A DNA stretch of 31,254 nt, from contig UQNW01000028.1 in assembly GCA_900542495.1 (NCBI GenBank), positions 1 to 31,254 of the forward strand, in the 5' to 3' direction. Below, one piece after another: positions 1 through 7,872 of the stretch. The position numbers and the translations under genes are program-made. Origin of the DNA: an uncultured Roseburia sp. (GTDB taxonomy: Bacteria > Bacillota > Clostridia > Lachnospirales > Lachnospiraceae). The notes under the pieces were generated by a model. It made no database searches. It was not told where the DNA came from and saw only the letters and a program-made list of their open reading frames with translations. Every line of letters starts with the position of its first letter. Positions within the stretch are counted from its first letter, which is position 1.

Positions 1-135
1 TGACAGAAGGATTAAGACAAATAGCATAAAGAAATATATAGGGCAGGGACTGCCCGAATTAACGCCTGTGGAGATAGTAGGTTACGAGGTCGATGAAGCA
101 GGAAGCCCATTGGCTTAAGACAATGGGTAGTTCAC
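1..135 (+). mobile_element. Right end of an IS200/IS605-family insertion sequence
   Basis: The element enters from outside the window and holds the end of tnpB plus the terminal hairpin. The hairpin pairs CCCATTG (106-112) with CAATGGG (121-127), and its loop contains the tnpB stop codon. It is followed by GGTAGTTCAC, a typical 3' terminus of clostridial IS200/IS605 elements, which ends at 135. In this family the 3' end of tnpB and the right end also form the scaffold of the TnpB guide RNA (omegaRNA), so the guide would be read from bases just beyond 135; that part is family knowledge, not something seen here. From 136 the sequence continues as an HxlR gene fragment, which fixes the boundary. 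Confidence 0.8.
2..118 (+). CDS. tnpB: TnpB (RNA-guided nuclease of IS605), C-terminal 38 residues
   Basis: This is a partial gene; its start lies before the window. The open frame ends at TAA 116-118 and encodes a tail containing the LTPVE stretch and a final EAGSPLA, a style of ending common to TnpB proteins of Firmicutes IS605 elements. The stop falls inside the right-end hairpin, as is usual for these elements. None of the RuvC catalytic residues can be checked because they lie upstream. The assignment rests on the tail plus the adjoining IS terminus. Confidence 0.72.
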   Translation, partial: DRRIKTNSIKKYIGQGLPELTPVEIVGYEVDEAGSPLA

Positions 136-276
136 AGTGATAACTTAATCATCAAAAAAATATATCCTATAATTCCTCCCAAAACAGAATACAACTTAAG
201 CGAGTTAGGCAAAACACTGATTCCTTTATTGGACTCTATGTGCGAATGGGGACAACAATTTATGGAGGATCATTAG
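136..276 (+). pseudogene. HxlR-family transcriptional regulator, 3' remnant cut by IS605
   Basis: Directly after the IS terminus the sequence is open in frame from 136 to the TAG at 274-276, giving 46 residues. They match the end of HxlR-family winged-helix regulators: IPPKTEYNLSELGKTL and then LLDSMCEWG, the family's wing plus the dimerisation helix. The DNA-recognition helix and the N-terminal cysteine are missing from the window. The reading frame starts within one codon of the IS end, so the element interrupted the gene here. The other half should lie just upstream of the IS copy. The fragment is probably not translated as a functional regulator. It converges on the flavodoxin gene at 515-1051. 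Confidence 0.78.
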
Positions 277-340
277 CTAAATGCTCTCGCACATTCCAGC
301 CTTTTCGCTCACTTATTCCCAACATTGAAGATATCAGTCG

Positions 341-377
341 TAAAAAAATAGCCATCTGGATTGTCAGTCCAGATGGC
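341..377 (-). terminator. Intrinsic terminator (minus strand)
   Basis: A perfect 10-bp stem GCCATCTGGA / TCCAGATGGC (351-360 with 368-377) has a 7-nt loop. On the minus strand it is followed by a run of seven T (complement of 342-348). It would end minus-strand transcripts from the flavodoxin gene and may also stop plus-strand read-through from the IS/HxlR side. Confidence 0.75.
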
Positions 378-409
378 TTATGTATGCAAACCTGAAAGCC
401 AGGCATGTG

Positions 410-514
410 TTCCTCTCGCTTGCACTCATTATATCGTGATTTCATCACTCAATCACTTCGCCGTTCGTCAAATACAAATAAATTTGTATTTTCCTCTCTT
501 GCGCTCATTATATC
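410..514. repeat. Imperfect 24-26 bp direct repeat around a 20-bp palindrome
   Basis: Two similar copies occur at 410-435 and 491-514. They share TTCCTCTC at one end and CTCATTATATC at the other, differing by a 2-base indel and one substitution. The second copy abuts the flavodoxin stop codon. Between them, 471-490 is a palindrome AATACAAAT-aa-ATTTGTATT. This looks like a local duplication next to an IS insertion; no gene is seen in 277-514. Confidence 0.5.
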
Positions 515-1051
515 TTATTTTTGAGACGAAGCGATGACCTGCCTGAGCTGCTCTAAATCCTGTTCATCCGGATGTGAAACTGCCCTGTCAAAATTTTCTA
601 TCATAGCATCAATATTCGGAACTGGCAGTGGACTATTCTTCATTTTCATATAACGCTCTCTCACGGAATTTGGCATTTTCCCCTGACACATATAACTGCC
701 ACACAAAATGTTACTGTGATTAAGATTGTTTTCTACCTTTTTCAGAATCTTATCAAAGTATTCCGAATCCCCTCCAAACCCGGCTGTACCAAACAAAAAT
801 ACTTTTTTGTCTTTGATTTTTTTCAAAAAAGTTCCTATCTCAGCGTTACAATAACCCTTGTCCGTCCAAAATCCAACATAATAACAATCTGCATCCAAAG
901 GTGCTGTCTCTGGAGAACCAAAATATTTTATTGTTTCTTCCGGAAGGACATTACGAATCTCATCAGCTAATTTCTTTGTATTCCCTGTTTTACTGCTGAA
1001 TACAACTGCATTTTTCATATTTCTAATTTCATGCAAACATTCTTTTTCCAT
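515..1051 (-). CDS. Flavodoxin family protein (BilS-like)
   Basis: A 178-residue FMN-binding electron-transfer protein. The phosphate-binding loop SSKTGNTKKLA follows the first beta strand, and FLFGTAGFGG matches the second conserved flavodoxin loop. The C-terminal half carries MCQGKMPNSVRERY and SHPDEQDLEQL, patterns I associate with the flavodoxins annotated as BilS, which accompany bilirubin reductase in gut Firmicutes; no reductase gene is in this window, so the partner is unknown. The start at 1049-1051 was chosen because GGAGG lies 7 nt upstream. An upstream ATG at 1114 would add an unlikely tail, and a later one at 1018 has no ribosome binding site. It converges with the HxlR remnant. 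HxlR proteins often control redox genes, so its regulator may have been lost. Confidence 0.75.
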   Translation of the reverse strand: MEKECLHEIRNMKNAVVFSSKTGNTKKLADEIRNVLPEETIKYFGSPETAPLDADCYYVGFWTDKGYCNAEIGTFLKKIKDKKVFLFGTAGFGGDSEYFDKILKKVENNLNHSNILCGSYMCQGKMPNSVRERYMKMKNSPLPVPNIDAMIENFDRAVSHPDEQDLEQLRQVIASSQK

Positions 1052-1095
1052 CTTTTGCCTCCATAAAATCCAGTTTACAAATCCATTTTGATTTG

Positions 1096-1130
1096 CATAG
1101 GCACAGTATAGCATAATTACCGTGCCTATG
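1096..1130 (-). promoter_or_regulatory. Inverted repeat around the extended -10 of the flavodoxin promoter
   Basis: CATAGGCAC (1096-1104) and GTGCCTATG (1122-1130) form a perfect 9-bp inverted repeat. Between them on the minus strand lies TGC-TATACT, an extended -10 (TATACT complementary to 1105-1110), about 55 nt before the flavodoxin start. No good -35 is visible, which is common for extended -10 promoters. An operator function is inferred. Confidence 0.5.
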
Positions 1131-1174
1131 GCGATAACTTTATGGTTTCTTTGATCTGTTCCGTTTTTGTTATC

Positions 1175-1318
1175 TTATAATTTTTTCATCATCCAGTCTG
1201 CAGACGCATAATGTCCGTCCGCATATTTCATGTTATCTGGAAATGTGCCATATTTCTGAAATCCCAGTTTTTCATACAATGTAATTGCATTTTGATTATC
1301 TGAGATCACTTCAAGGTT
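1175..1318 (-). pseudogene. GNAT N-acetyltransferase, C-terminal remnant
   Basis: A 47-residue open frame reads NLEVISDNQNAITLYEKLGF and continues to a stop at 1175-1177. This is the terminal strand-helix-strand of GCN5-related acetyltransferases, in which N-xx-AI-xLYEKLGF is the classic ending of the acetyl-CoA fold. The acetyl-CoA-binding V/Q-xxGxG/A segment and the rest of the enzyme are absent: upstream of this point the sequence is the end of the asparaginase gene. It has no start codon or ribosome binding site of its own. It appears to be the scar of a deletion that joined asparaginase to the tail of an acetyltransferase gene. Confidence 0.7.
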
Positions 1319-2333
1319 ACTTCCTGTTTTTCCCAAAAATGACATCATAATTCACATTTTGATAAAAGATGTCTTCTAAATTGCCGCCTAATGCCTCCCG
1401 GTTGCCAAGCATCCACATCACCTTTGCGATCACAGATTCCAACGTCATATCATAGGATTCCAGAAAGCGGCAATATTTTTTCATATCGTGTCCGACCTCA
1501 TAAACGGTCATATCACTGCCCTCATGCGCCACCTGCGTTGACATCACGACCAGACGATCTGGAAATTCCTGACAAAGCTTGTAAAAATCATCCGAGATTG
1601 ATTTCGGGATACCGCCCACACCAAAACTCTCCACAATGATACAGTCATAGTTTTCAAATACGCTGCGCAGGATTCTTGGCTTAATCCCGGGAATCATTTT
1701 GATCAGATAAACATTTTCATCCAGATTCTCATAAAAGAAAACCTCATCTTCGTAAGGCACCGGCGGAATATAACGCATGATATTTCCATCCTGGATGACT
1801 GCCAGATACGGAAAATCAATGCTGGAAAATGCGTTGTAACTTTTTGACCGGACTTTTTTTGCTCTCGTTCCCGCAATCACCTTCCCGTCAAAAACAATCT
1901 GGACGCCCTGCGATTTTTCATCTGCCGCATACAAAAAACTGTCGATCAGATTTGATTTTGCATCCGTAATCTCAAGGTCGATTGGTTTCTGCGCCCCGGT
2001 AATGACGATCGGCTTACACGAATTTTGTATCATATAGGAAAGTGCTGCCGCAGTATATGCCATTGTATCTGTGCCGTGTGCGATCACAAATCCGTCATAC
2101 CTGTCGTAATTTTCACGGATCGTGTGCACCATCATTTTCCAGTGTTTCGGCTCCATGTTGGAACTGTCAAGGTTTAAAAGCTGGATTGCATGAAACTCGC
2201 AGATCTCACTTACCTGTGGAATGTACTGCATCAGTTCTTCCGGCGTAATCTGTGGTTTTAAACCGCTGTCTGATTTTTTGGACGCAATCGTGCCACCGGT
2301 CGCAATCAGCAAAATGTTCTTTCTGTCTGCCAT
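1317..2333 (-). CDS. L-asparaginase (type I, AnsA-like)
   Basis: A 338-residue enzyme hydrolysing L-asparagine to aspartate and ammonia. The first catalytic threonine sits in IATGGTIAS near the N-terminus. The second catalytic block is HGTDTMAYTA, and the partner lysine is in ITGAQKP. There is no signal peptide, so it is cytoplasmic (type I). The start at 2331-2333 was chosen because AAGGAG lies 9 nt upstream. The longer frame from 2351 overlaps the ltaE stop and has no binding site. It follows the aldolase gene with only 18 nt between, so the two are probably cotranscribed and would both feed amino-acid catabolism. Confidence 0.9.
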   Translation of the reverse strand: MADRKNILLIATGGTIASKKSDSGLKPQITPEELMQYIPQVSEICEFHAIQLLNLDSSNMEPKHWKMMVHTIRENYDRYDGFVIAHGTDTMAYTAAALSYMIQNSCKPIVITGAQKPIDLEITDAKSNLIDSFLYAADEKSQGVQIVFDGKVIAGTRAKKVRSKSYNAFSSIDFPYLAVIQDGNIMRYIPPVPYEDEVFFYENLDENVYLIKMIPGIKPRILRSVFENYDCIIVESFGVGGIPKSISDDFYKLCQEFPDRLVVMSTQVAHEGSDMTVYEVGHDMKKYCRFLESYDMTLESVIAKVMWMLGNREALGGNLEDIFYQNVNYDVIFGKNRK

Positions 2334-2351
2334 GTTGAATGTCTCCTTCAT

Positions 2352-3392
2352 TTATTTAAGCAGTCTGGAAATATCGGAAAGCAGAAGATCAACATTTTCC
2401 TCTTTCGTTGCCCAGCAGGTACAAAAACGAACCGCACTGTGTGTTTCGTCCATGCGTTCCTGATAAGCGAAGCTGTATTTCTTTTTCAGTTCCTCTAAGA
2501 CCGTATCCGGCAGAATTGGGAACTGTTGGTTGGTAGGCGAATCAATATAGAACTTTACGTCCATTTTTGTTAATTCGTCTTTTAATTTATCTGCTAATCT
2601 TGCTGCATGTGCGGATATTTCAAAATAACGGTTTTCTTCAAACAGAGTCAGAAACTGGATTCCAAGCAGTCTTCCTTTTGCAAGCATACCACCGCGCTGC
2701 TTGATATTGTAACGGAAATCCTTCTTTAATTCCTCATTATGGATGACAACTGCCTCTCCAAAAAGTGCTCCCACTTTCGTTCCACCAATATAAAATACAT
2801 CTGTGTTGGCAGTAATATCGGAAAGCGTCAGATCGTTTTCCTTGCACATCAATCCATAACCTAATCTTGCTCCATCCATAAACAGATAAAGTCCACGCTC
2901 TCTGCACACCTGATAAATGGCTTCCAGTTCTGCTTTTTTATATATGGTTCCGATCTCTGTCGGATTGGAAATGTATACCATTTTCGGCTGTACCATATGT
3001 TCGAAACTTTCATCCGCAAAATGTGCATCTGTGTATGCTGCGATCTGTTCTGCGGTCAGCTTTCCATCCGGTGTCTCGATACACAGGCATTTGTGACCAC
3101 AGGCTTCTAACGCTCCTGTCTCATGAATGTTAATATGCCCTGTTTTTGCTGTGATTACTCCCTGATAATGCTTTAATGCTGCTGAAATCACAGTAACATT
3201 CGTCTGTGTGCCTCCCACAAGAAAATGCACATCCACACTTTCATCTCCACAGGCTTTCCGGATGAGTGCTCTCGCCTGCTCACAATATTCATCCTCGCCA
3301 TAGCCTGCCGTCTGTTCCATGTTCGTCTCTGCGAGCTTTTCTAAAATCGCCGGGTGGCATCCTTCTGTGTAATCACTGTTAAATCGAATCAT
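2352..3392 (-). CDS. Threonine-aldolase-like PLP enzyme (beta-eliminating lyase fold)
   Basis: A 346-residue fold-type I PLP enzyme, the usual length for low-specificity L-threonine aldolases, which cleave threonine or allo-threonine to glycine and acetaldehyde. The cofactor-binding aspartate is in LFMDGARLGYG (about D173), and the Schiff-base lysine is in YIGGTKVGALFGEA (K206). SNPTEIGTIY is the family's substrate-side motif. GGAG lies just before the ATG. It sits downstream of the broken trpD with a 24-nt gap, so it may still be read from the trp operon promoter. Exact substrate specificity cannot be read from sequence. Confidence 0.88.
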   Translation of the reverse strand: MIRFNSDYTEGCHPAILEKLAETNMEQTAGYGEDEYCEQARALIRKACGDESVDVHFLVGGTQTNVTVISAALKHYQGVITAKTGHINIHETGALEACGHKCLCIETPDGKLTAEQIAAYTDAHFADESFEHMVQPKMVYISNPTEIGTIYKKAELEAIYQVCRERGLYLFMDGARLGYGLMCKENDLTLSDITANTDVFYIGGTKVGALFGEAVVIHNEELKKDFRYNIKQRGGMLAKGRLLGIQFLTLFEENRYFEISAHAARLADKLKDELTKMDVKFYIDSPTNQQFPILPDTVLEELKKKYSFAYQERMDETHSAVRFCTCWATKEENVDLLLSDISRLLK

Positions 3393-3416
3393 TGTTGTCT
3401 CCTCGCTGTTCTTCTA

Positions 3417-4191
3417 TTATCCATTGGATGCAGCGACAAGCTCCTCCAATTTGCGGTAAGCAGCCCCTGAATCAATGGTCTCTGCCACTAATTTTACACC
3501 CTCGGCGATAGATTGCGCAACCCCTCCTACATAAAGAGTTGCTCCGGCATTCAAAAGAACGATATCACGTTTTGCACCTTTTTCTTCACCCGTCAGGACT
3601 GCCTTTGTGATTTTTGCATTTTCCATGCCATCGCCGCCCTGCAATTCTGAAAGGCTACAGCTTTTTAGTCCGAATTCCTCCGGTGTGACCGTAAAGGTTG
3701 CGACCTCTCCATTTTTTATTTCAGAGATCGTGGTTGCTCCTGTTAAAGTGATCTCATCCATATGATCTTCTCCGGATACAACAAATGCCCGCTCTACCCC
3801 TAGTCTTGCCATTGCCTTCGCAATCTGTTCTGTAAGTGCCGGACTGTAAACTCCGACTACCATGTTTTTCGCACGGGACGGATTTGCAAGTGGTCCTAAG
3901 ATGTTAAACACAGTACGAATTCCCATTTCTTTTCGTGCCTGACCAACATATTTCATGGATTTATTGAAAAGCTGTGCAAACATAAATCCAATTCCAACCT
4001 GATCCACACACTTTTTCACAAGCGCAGGTTCTGCCATGATATTTACTCCAAGTGCCTCTAATACATCTCCTGCTCCGGATTTTGAAGAAATGGAGCGGTT
4101 GCCGTGCTTTGCCACCTCCGGGGAAATCGTCTCTGCTTTGTCCTCGGTCAATTCTGTCTGTTGCTTTTGCAATTGCTTCTTTCATATTCAT
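3417..4191 (-). pseudogene. trpD: Anthranilate phosphoribosyltransferase, internally deleted and frameshifted
   Basis: TrpD transfers the phosphoribosyl group of PRPP to anthranilate. The original start survives at 4189-4191 with GAGG 8 nt upstream, and encodes MNMKEAIAKATDRI, the normal first helix. The frame then breaks near 4150. In the next frame the sequence resumes as ELTEDKAETISPE and jumps directly to VAKHGNRSISSKSGAGDVLEALG, which continues normally to the end. About 80 residues are missing, including the GTGGDG glycine-rich loop and the following NxST segment that bind PRPP, so the product would be inactive even if translated. Normal family length is about 335-345 residues. It lies after trpA and before the aldolase gene. 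Confidence 0.88.
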
Positions 4192-4215
4192 ATCATTTTC
4201 CTCACATTCTTTGTT

Positions 4216-5010
4216 TTACAGATTATTTAAATCCTGTTTAAATTTATTACAATAGTTGGCTGCTGCTATGGTGCTGAAGTTGTTTTTCTCCAATAAAGTA
4301 ATAAAATGAGAACCCACGATTGCACCATCAATGATGTCTTTCATTGGAGCGACATCCTGTGCTTCCCGGATACCAAATCCCATCATTACCGGAATTTTTG
4401 ACACCTGTTTTACCTGTGTCAGATAAGAAATGACTTCTTTATGGAAGGATGCTGCCTGTCCGGTCACTCCCATGGAAGATACACAATATACAAATCCCCT
4501 TGCATGCTCTAAAATTTTCGGGATACGTTTTCCGGAAACCGGGGATACAAGCTGGATTAAAATCGTTGCATCGGACTGATTCAGATATTCATTGATCTCG
4601 TCCTGTTCTTCATACGGAAGATCCGGAATGATCAGACCATCCACACCGTCTTCATTACATTTTTTTACGAAATCTTTCACGCCATAATGGAGCACCATAT
4701 TGTAATACATCATGAAAATGATTGGATTCTGGATTCCTTCTGCCCGCATCTGTTCCACTGTATGAAACACTTTTTTTAATGTCACGCCCTTGCAGATTGC
4801 CTGATAGGATGCGTTCTGAATGACCGGACCATCTGCGACCGGATCTGAAAATGGAACGCCAAGTTCTATCAGGTCAACTCCGGCTTCCTCCTGTGCCCGG
4901 ATCAGTTTTTTCGTTCCTTCTAAGTCCGGCAGACCAGCCGTTGTGTATGTAATAAACGCTTTTTTATTTTTTTCTTTTAACATTGTCAGTTTTTCTTCGA
5001 TTCGATTCAT
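4216..5010 (-). CDS. trpA: Tryptophan synthase alpha subunit
   Basis: A 264-residue TIM barrel that cleaves indole-3-glycerol phosphate to indole and glyceraldehyde 3-phosphate and channels indole to TrpB. The catalytic pair E49 and D60 lies in LIELGVPFSDPVADGP, at the same positions as in the E. coli enzyme. The mobile loop is GVTGQAASFH; many family members have arginine where this one has glutamine and alanine. Length is normal and the frame is intact. GGAAG precedes the ATG. It follows trpB with a 55-nt gap and precedes the trpD remnant by about 25 nt. Confidence 0.96.
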   Translation of the reverse strand: MNRIEEKLTMLKEKNKKAFITYTTAGLPDLEGTKKLIRAQEEAGVDLIELGVPFSDPVADGPVIQNASYQAICKGVTLKKVFHTVEQMRAEGIQNPIIFMMYYNMVLHYGVKDFVKKCNEDGVDGLIIPDLPYEEQDEINEYLNQSDATILIQLVSPVSGKRIPKILEHARGFVYCVSSMGVTGQAASFHKEVISYLTQVKQVSKIPVMMGFGIREAQDVAPMKDIIDGAIVGSHFITLLEKNNFSTIAAANYCNKFKQDLNNL

Positions 5011-5065
5011 TACTTTCTTCCTTTCTCTTTCTTCGATTATTTCTGTTTTACATTCGGTATCCTTT

Positions 5066-6277
5066 CTAATTCAGGTAGCCTTTGCCATCCAGATAATCTG
5101 CAATTGTATTTACGTCCTTATCTCCACGACCGGAGAGGCATACGATCAGGCTTTTCTCCATTGCTTTTTCTTTTCCGAGTGCTTCCTGCAGCCATTTTGC
5201 GTATTTTTTTGCATAGGCAATGGCATGGGCACTCTCAATTGCCGGAATGATTCCCTCAAGTTCACACAGTTCCATTAACGCATCCATTGCCTCTGTATCT
5301 GTCACGGAAACATACTCTGCACGTTTTGTGTCACGAAGGTAAGCATGCTCCGGTCCCACTCCCGGATAATCCAGTCCTGCGGAAATGGAATGTGCAAGTT
5401 TTACATTTCCATTTTCATCCTGTAATAAGTAAGATCGCATTCCATGCAGCACGCCCGGCTCGCCAAGCGCCATTGCCGAAGCATGTTCACCGGTCTCGAT
5501 TCCCTTTCCGGCAGCCTCGACACCGATCAGTTTCACGCCTTTTTCCTCGATAAAATCTGCAAACATTCCGATTGAATTCGAGCCGCCGCCAACACATGCC
5601 ATAACTGCATCCGGAAGTCTGTTCTCCACTTCATAAAACTGTTTTTTTGCCTCACGGCTGATGACACTCTGAAACTCTTTTACCATTTTCGGATAAGGAT
5701 ATGGACCTACCGCAGAGCCGATAATGTAAAAGGTGTCCTCTGCTGTTTTTGCCCAGGTACGGATTGCCTCGTTCGTCGCATCTTTTAAGGTGTTGCTTCC
5801 GGAACGGACGCTCACCACATTTGCTCCAAGCATTTTCATTCGCAGCACGTTCAATGCCTGGCGCTTGATATCCTCCTCACCCATGTAAACCGTACACTTC
5901 ATATCGAATAACGCTGCTCCGGTTGCCGTTGCCACACCATGCTGTCCTGCTCCGGTCTCTGCGATCACTTTCTTTTTCCCCATGCGCTTTGCAAGAAGGA
6001 TCTGACCGATCACATTATTGATCTTGTGTGCACCTGTGTGGTTTAAGTCCTCTCTCTTTAAATAAATCTTCGTTCCATATGCCTGACTGAGCCGCTCTGC
6101 GTAATAAAGCGGTGTCTCCCTTCCGACATACTGTTTCAAATAATAATGATACTGCTTTAAAAATTCCGGATCACGGATTGCCTCCTCAAATGCAGCATCT
6201 AATTCCTCTAATGTGTTCATCAAAGATTCTGCTACATACTGTCCGCCAAATTCTCCATAATATGCTTTCGTGTTCAT
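5066..6277 (-). CDS. trpB: Tryptophan synthase beta subunit
   Basis: A 403-residue PLP enzyme joining indole and serine to give tryptophan. The cofactor lysine is K85 in HTGAHKINN, the catalytic glutamate is in IAETGAGQHG, and the phosphate-binding loop is VGGGSNSIG. Length and frame are normal for the TrpB1 class that partners TrpA. The start MNTKAYYGEFGG was chosen because AGGAAGG lies about 9 nt upstream; the frame also opens at 6313 but without a binding site. A promoter-like pair lies just upstream at 6310-6337, so trpB and trpA may be expressed independently of the T-box. TrpB could still use scavenged indole in this degenerate pathway. Confidence 0.97.
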   Translation of the reverse strand: MNTKAYYGEFGGQYVAESLMNTLEELDAAFEEAIRDPEFLKQYHYYLKQYVGRETPLYYAERLSQAYGTKIYLKREDLNHTGAHKINNVIGQILLAKRMGKKKVIAETGAGQHGVATATGAALFDMKCTVYMGEEDIKRQALNVLRMKMLGANVVSVRSGSNTLKDATNEAIRTWAKTAEDTFYIIGSAVGPYPYPKMVKEFQSVISREAKKQFYEVENRLPDAVMACVGGGSNSIGMFADFIEEKGVKLIGVEAAGKGIETGEHASAMALGEPGVLHGMRSYLLQDENGNVKLAHSISAGLDYPGVGPEHAYLRDTKRAEYVSVTDTEAMDALMELCELEGIIPAIESAHAIAYAKKYAKWLQEALGKEKAMEKSLIVCLSGRGDKDVNTIADYLDGKGYLN

Positions 6278-6309
6278 TTCGATCATCCTTCCTTTCTCAT
6301 AGTCTGCAA

Positions 6310-6337
6310 ACAATAACTTTTGCTATCTACATGTCAA
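6310..6337 (-). promoter_or_regulatory. Possible internal promoter for trpBA
   Basis: On the minus strand TTGACA (complement of 6332-6337) is followed after 16 nt by TATTGT (complement of 6310-6315), within the 99-nt gap between trpF and trpB. The -35 is perfect and the -10 moderate. Expression from it is inferred only. Confidence 0.4.
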
Positions 6338-6376
6338 CTTTTAAATTATACATGCTAGTTTTTATTAAATTTACAA

Positions 6377-7066
6377 TTAACTTTTTGTTTTCTTTATAAA
6401 TATCCTGATCTTTTCTTCATCCTTGCCATGCTCATTTTCCACGCCGCTGCTCACGTCCACGATGTCCGGCTCAAAGATTCGAATTCCCTCTCTTACATTG
6501 TCCGCACAAAGACCTCCTGCCAATACAAATAAAATGCCGTGCGCTTTTAATCTTTCTCGAAACTTTTGCAACATCTCTATCTGGCTTTTTGTACTTTCTG
6601 CCTGTGTCATAGTTTGCTTTATCTGTCGTCCGGCGTCTTCACTGTCCCAGCCAAAAGTCTGACCGCTCCAATATTTTTCTGCGTCCAGAAGGATCGCATC
6701 AAATACCTTCGCTTCCTCCCAGTTAAAAGATTCCAGCTCTTCTGGTTTCCGGATATTGACAGCCCGCCAGAGTTTCAATTCATCCGGCTTATGCTCCAAT
6801 ATCTTTCTGTCATAGTCACCATGGATCTGTAACACATCAAATCCGGCTCTTAAAACCTTCTGCATCATTGTCTCCTCCTGCGACACTGCTACGGCTACTT
6901 TTGTTATGTTTTGATTTAATTTTTCCAGTATTTCTTTTGTTTTATTGATTAGAACGTAACGTTTACTTTTTTCATATAGTACAATTCCTGCATAATCTAC
7001 CTCATTGCAGTTGAGGTATTCTGCTTCCACCGGGATTTGGATCCCACATATTTTTACTTTTGTCAT
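6377..7066 (-). CDS. trpF: Phosphoribosylanthranilate isomerase
   Basis: This 229-residue TIM barrel converts phosphoribosylanthranilate to CdRP. The N-terminal TKVKICGI holds the catalytic cysteine, the general-acid aspartate is in ILLDA, and the C-terminal phosphate site is VLAGGLCADNV then DVSSGVE. It is somewhat longer than usual (about 200-210) because of an insert rich in E, S and Q around residues 145-170. The glycine-rich GGTGxxFDW segment is altered to YWSGQTFGWD, so activity may be impaired. The ATG overlaps the trpC stop as ATGA, with AAGGAG upstream, the usual sign of translational coupling. With trpD broken, its substrate would have no source from this operon. Confidence 0.88.
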   Translation of the reverse strand: MTKVKICGIQIPVEAEYLNCNEVDYAGIVLYEKSKRYVLINKTKEILEKLNQNITKVAVAVSQEETMMQKVLRAGFDVLQIHGDYDRKILEHKPDELKLWRAVNIRKPEELESFNWEEAKVFDAILLDAEKYWSGQTFGWDSEDAGRQIKQTMTQAESTKSQIEMLQKFRERLKAHGILFVLAGGLCADNVREGIRIFEPDIVDVSSGVENEHGKDEEKIRIFIKKTKS

Positions 7067-7839
7067 GCCAGCTCCTTCCGGTGTGCGGCAACCTCGGCAG
7101 GATGTTCGGCTTCCATGAGTGCCCTTCCTATCAAAAACGCATCTACCCTGCACTGCTTCAAGAACTTCACATCCTCATCTGTGATAATGCCGCTTTCCGC
7201 CACAAAAACCTTATCCTTTGGAACCATTGCCAACAGCCGCCTTGTCGTATCTAATTCAATGGTAAAATCCTTAAGATTCCGATTATTCACACCAATGATC
7301 TCTGCATCCACCTTCAGCGCCCGTTCCATTTCTTCCTCATTGTGCACTTCCACCAGACTGTCTAGAGAAAGTTCTTTTGCAAGCTGATAAAAAGCTTTCA
7401 TCTGTGCATCGTCTAATATAGCTGCAATGAGCAGCACTGCATCAGCCCCGATTGCCCTCGCCTCATAAAACTGGTATTCATTGATCATAAAATCTTTTCT
7501 CAAAATCGGAAGTGTTGAAATACTGCGGATGTATTTCAGATAATCGATATTTCCATGGAAGTGATCTTCTTCCGTCAAACAGGAAATTGCATCCACAGAA
7601 CTATTGTATTCTTTGATTCTTTCTCCTAAATTAATTTTACTTTTAATTTTTCCGAGACTTGGGGATGCATTTTTAAATTCCCCGATAATGGAAATCTGTT
7701 CTTTTTTCAAGACATCATAAAAACGATGTGAAGTGCCCTCACGTTGTTCTGCCTGCGCCCGGATTTTAGTTCCACTCACTTTGTTCTTGTGCTCAACAAG
7801 ACGTTTCTTTTTATCTTCAACAATCTGATCCAGTATCAT
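7063..7839 (-). CDS. trpC: Indole-3-glycerol phosphate synthase
   Basis: This 258-residue TIM barrel closes the indole ring of CdRP. The catalytic block IIGEFKNASPSLG holds E54 and K56 (the common form is EIKKASPS), LRKDFMINEYQ carries the second lysine, and VNNRNL and FVAESGI are the remaining conserved strands. The frame is intact. The start MILDQIVEDKKKRL matches family N-termini and has AAAGGCG upstream. A longer frame to 7896 would run into the repeat element that ends at 7873, so it was not used. It is the first intact structural gene of the decayed operon. Confidence 0.95.
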   Translation of the reverse strand: MILDQIVEDKKKRLVEHKNKVSGTKIRAQAEQREGTSHRFYDVLKKEQISIIGEFKNASPSLGKIKSKINLGERIKEYNSSVDAISCLTEEDHFHGNIDYLKYIRSISTLPILRKDFMINEYQFYEARAIGADAVLLIAAILDDAQMKAFYQLAKELSLDSLVEVHNEEEMERALKVDAEIIGVNNRNLKDFTIELDTTRRLLAMVPKDKVFVAESGIITDEDVKFLKQCRVDAFLIGRALMEAEHPAEVAAHRKELA

Positions 7840-7872
7840 ATTTTCGCCTTTCTCTTTCTTATTTTGATTGGC

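Noticed and set aside
260..448. A 62-codon minus-strand open frame next to the flavodoxin
   Set aside because: It runs through the terminator hairpin and the direct repeat and has no recognisable protein features.
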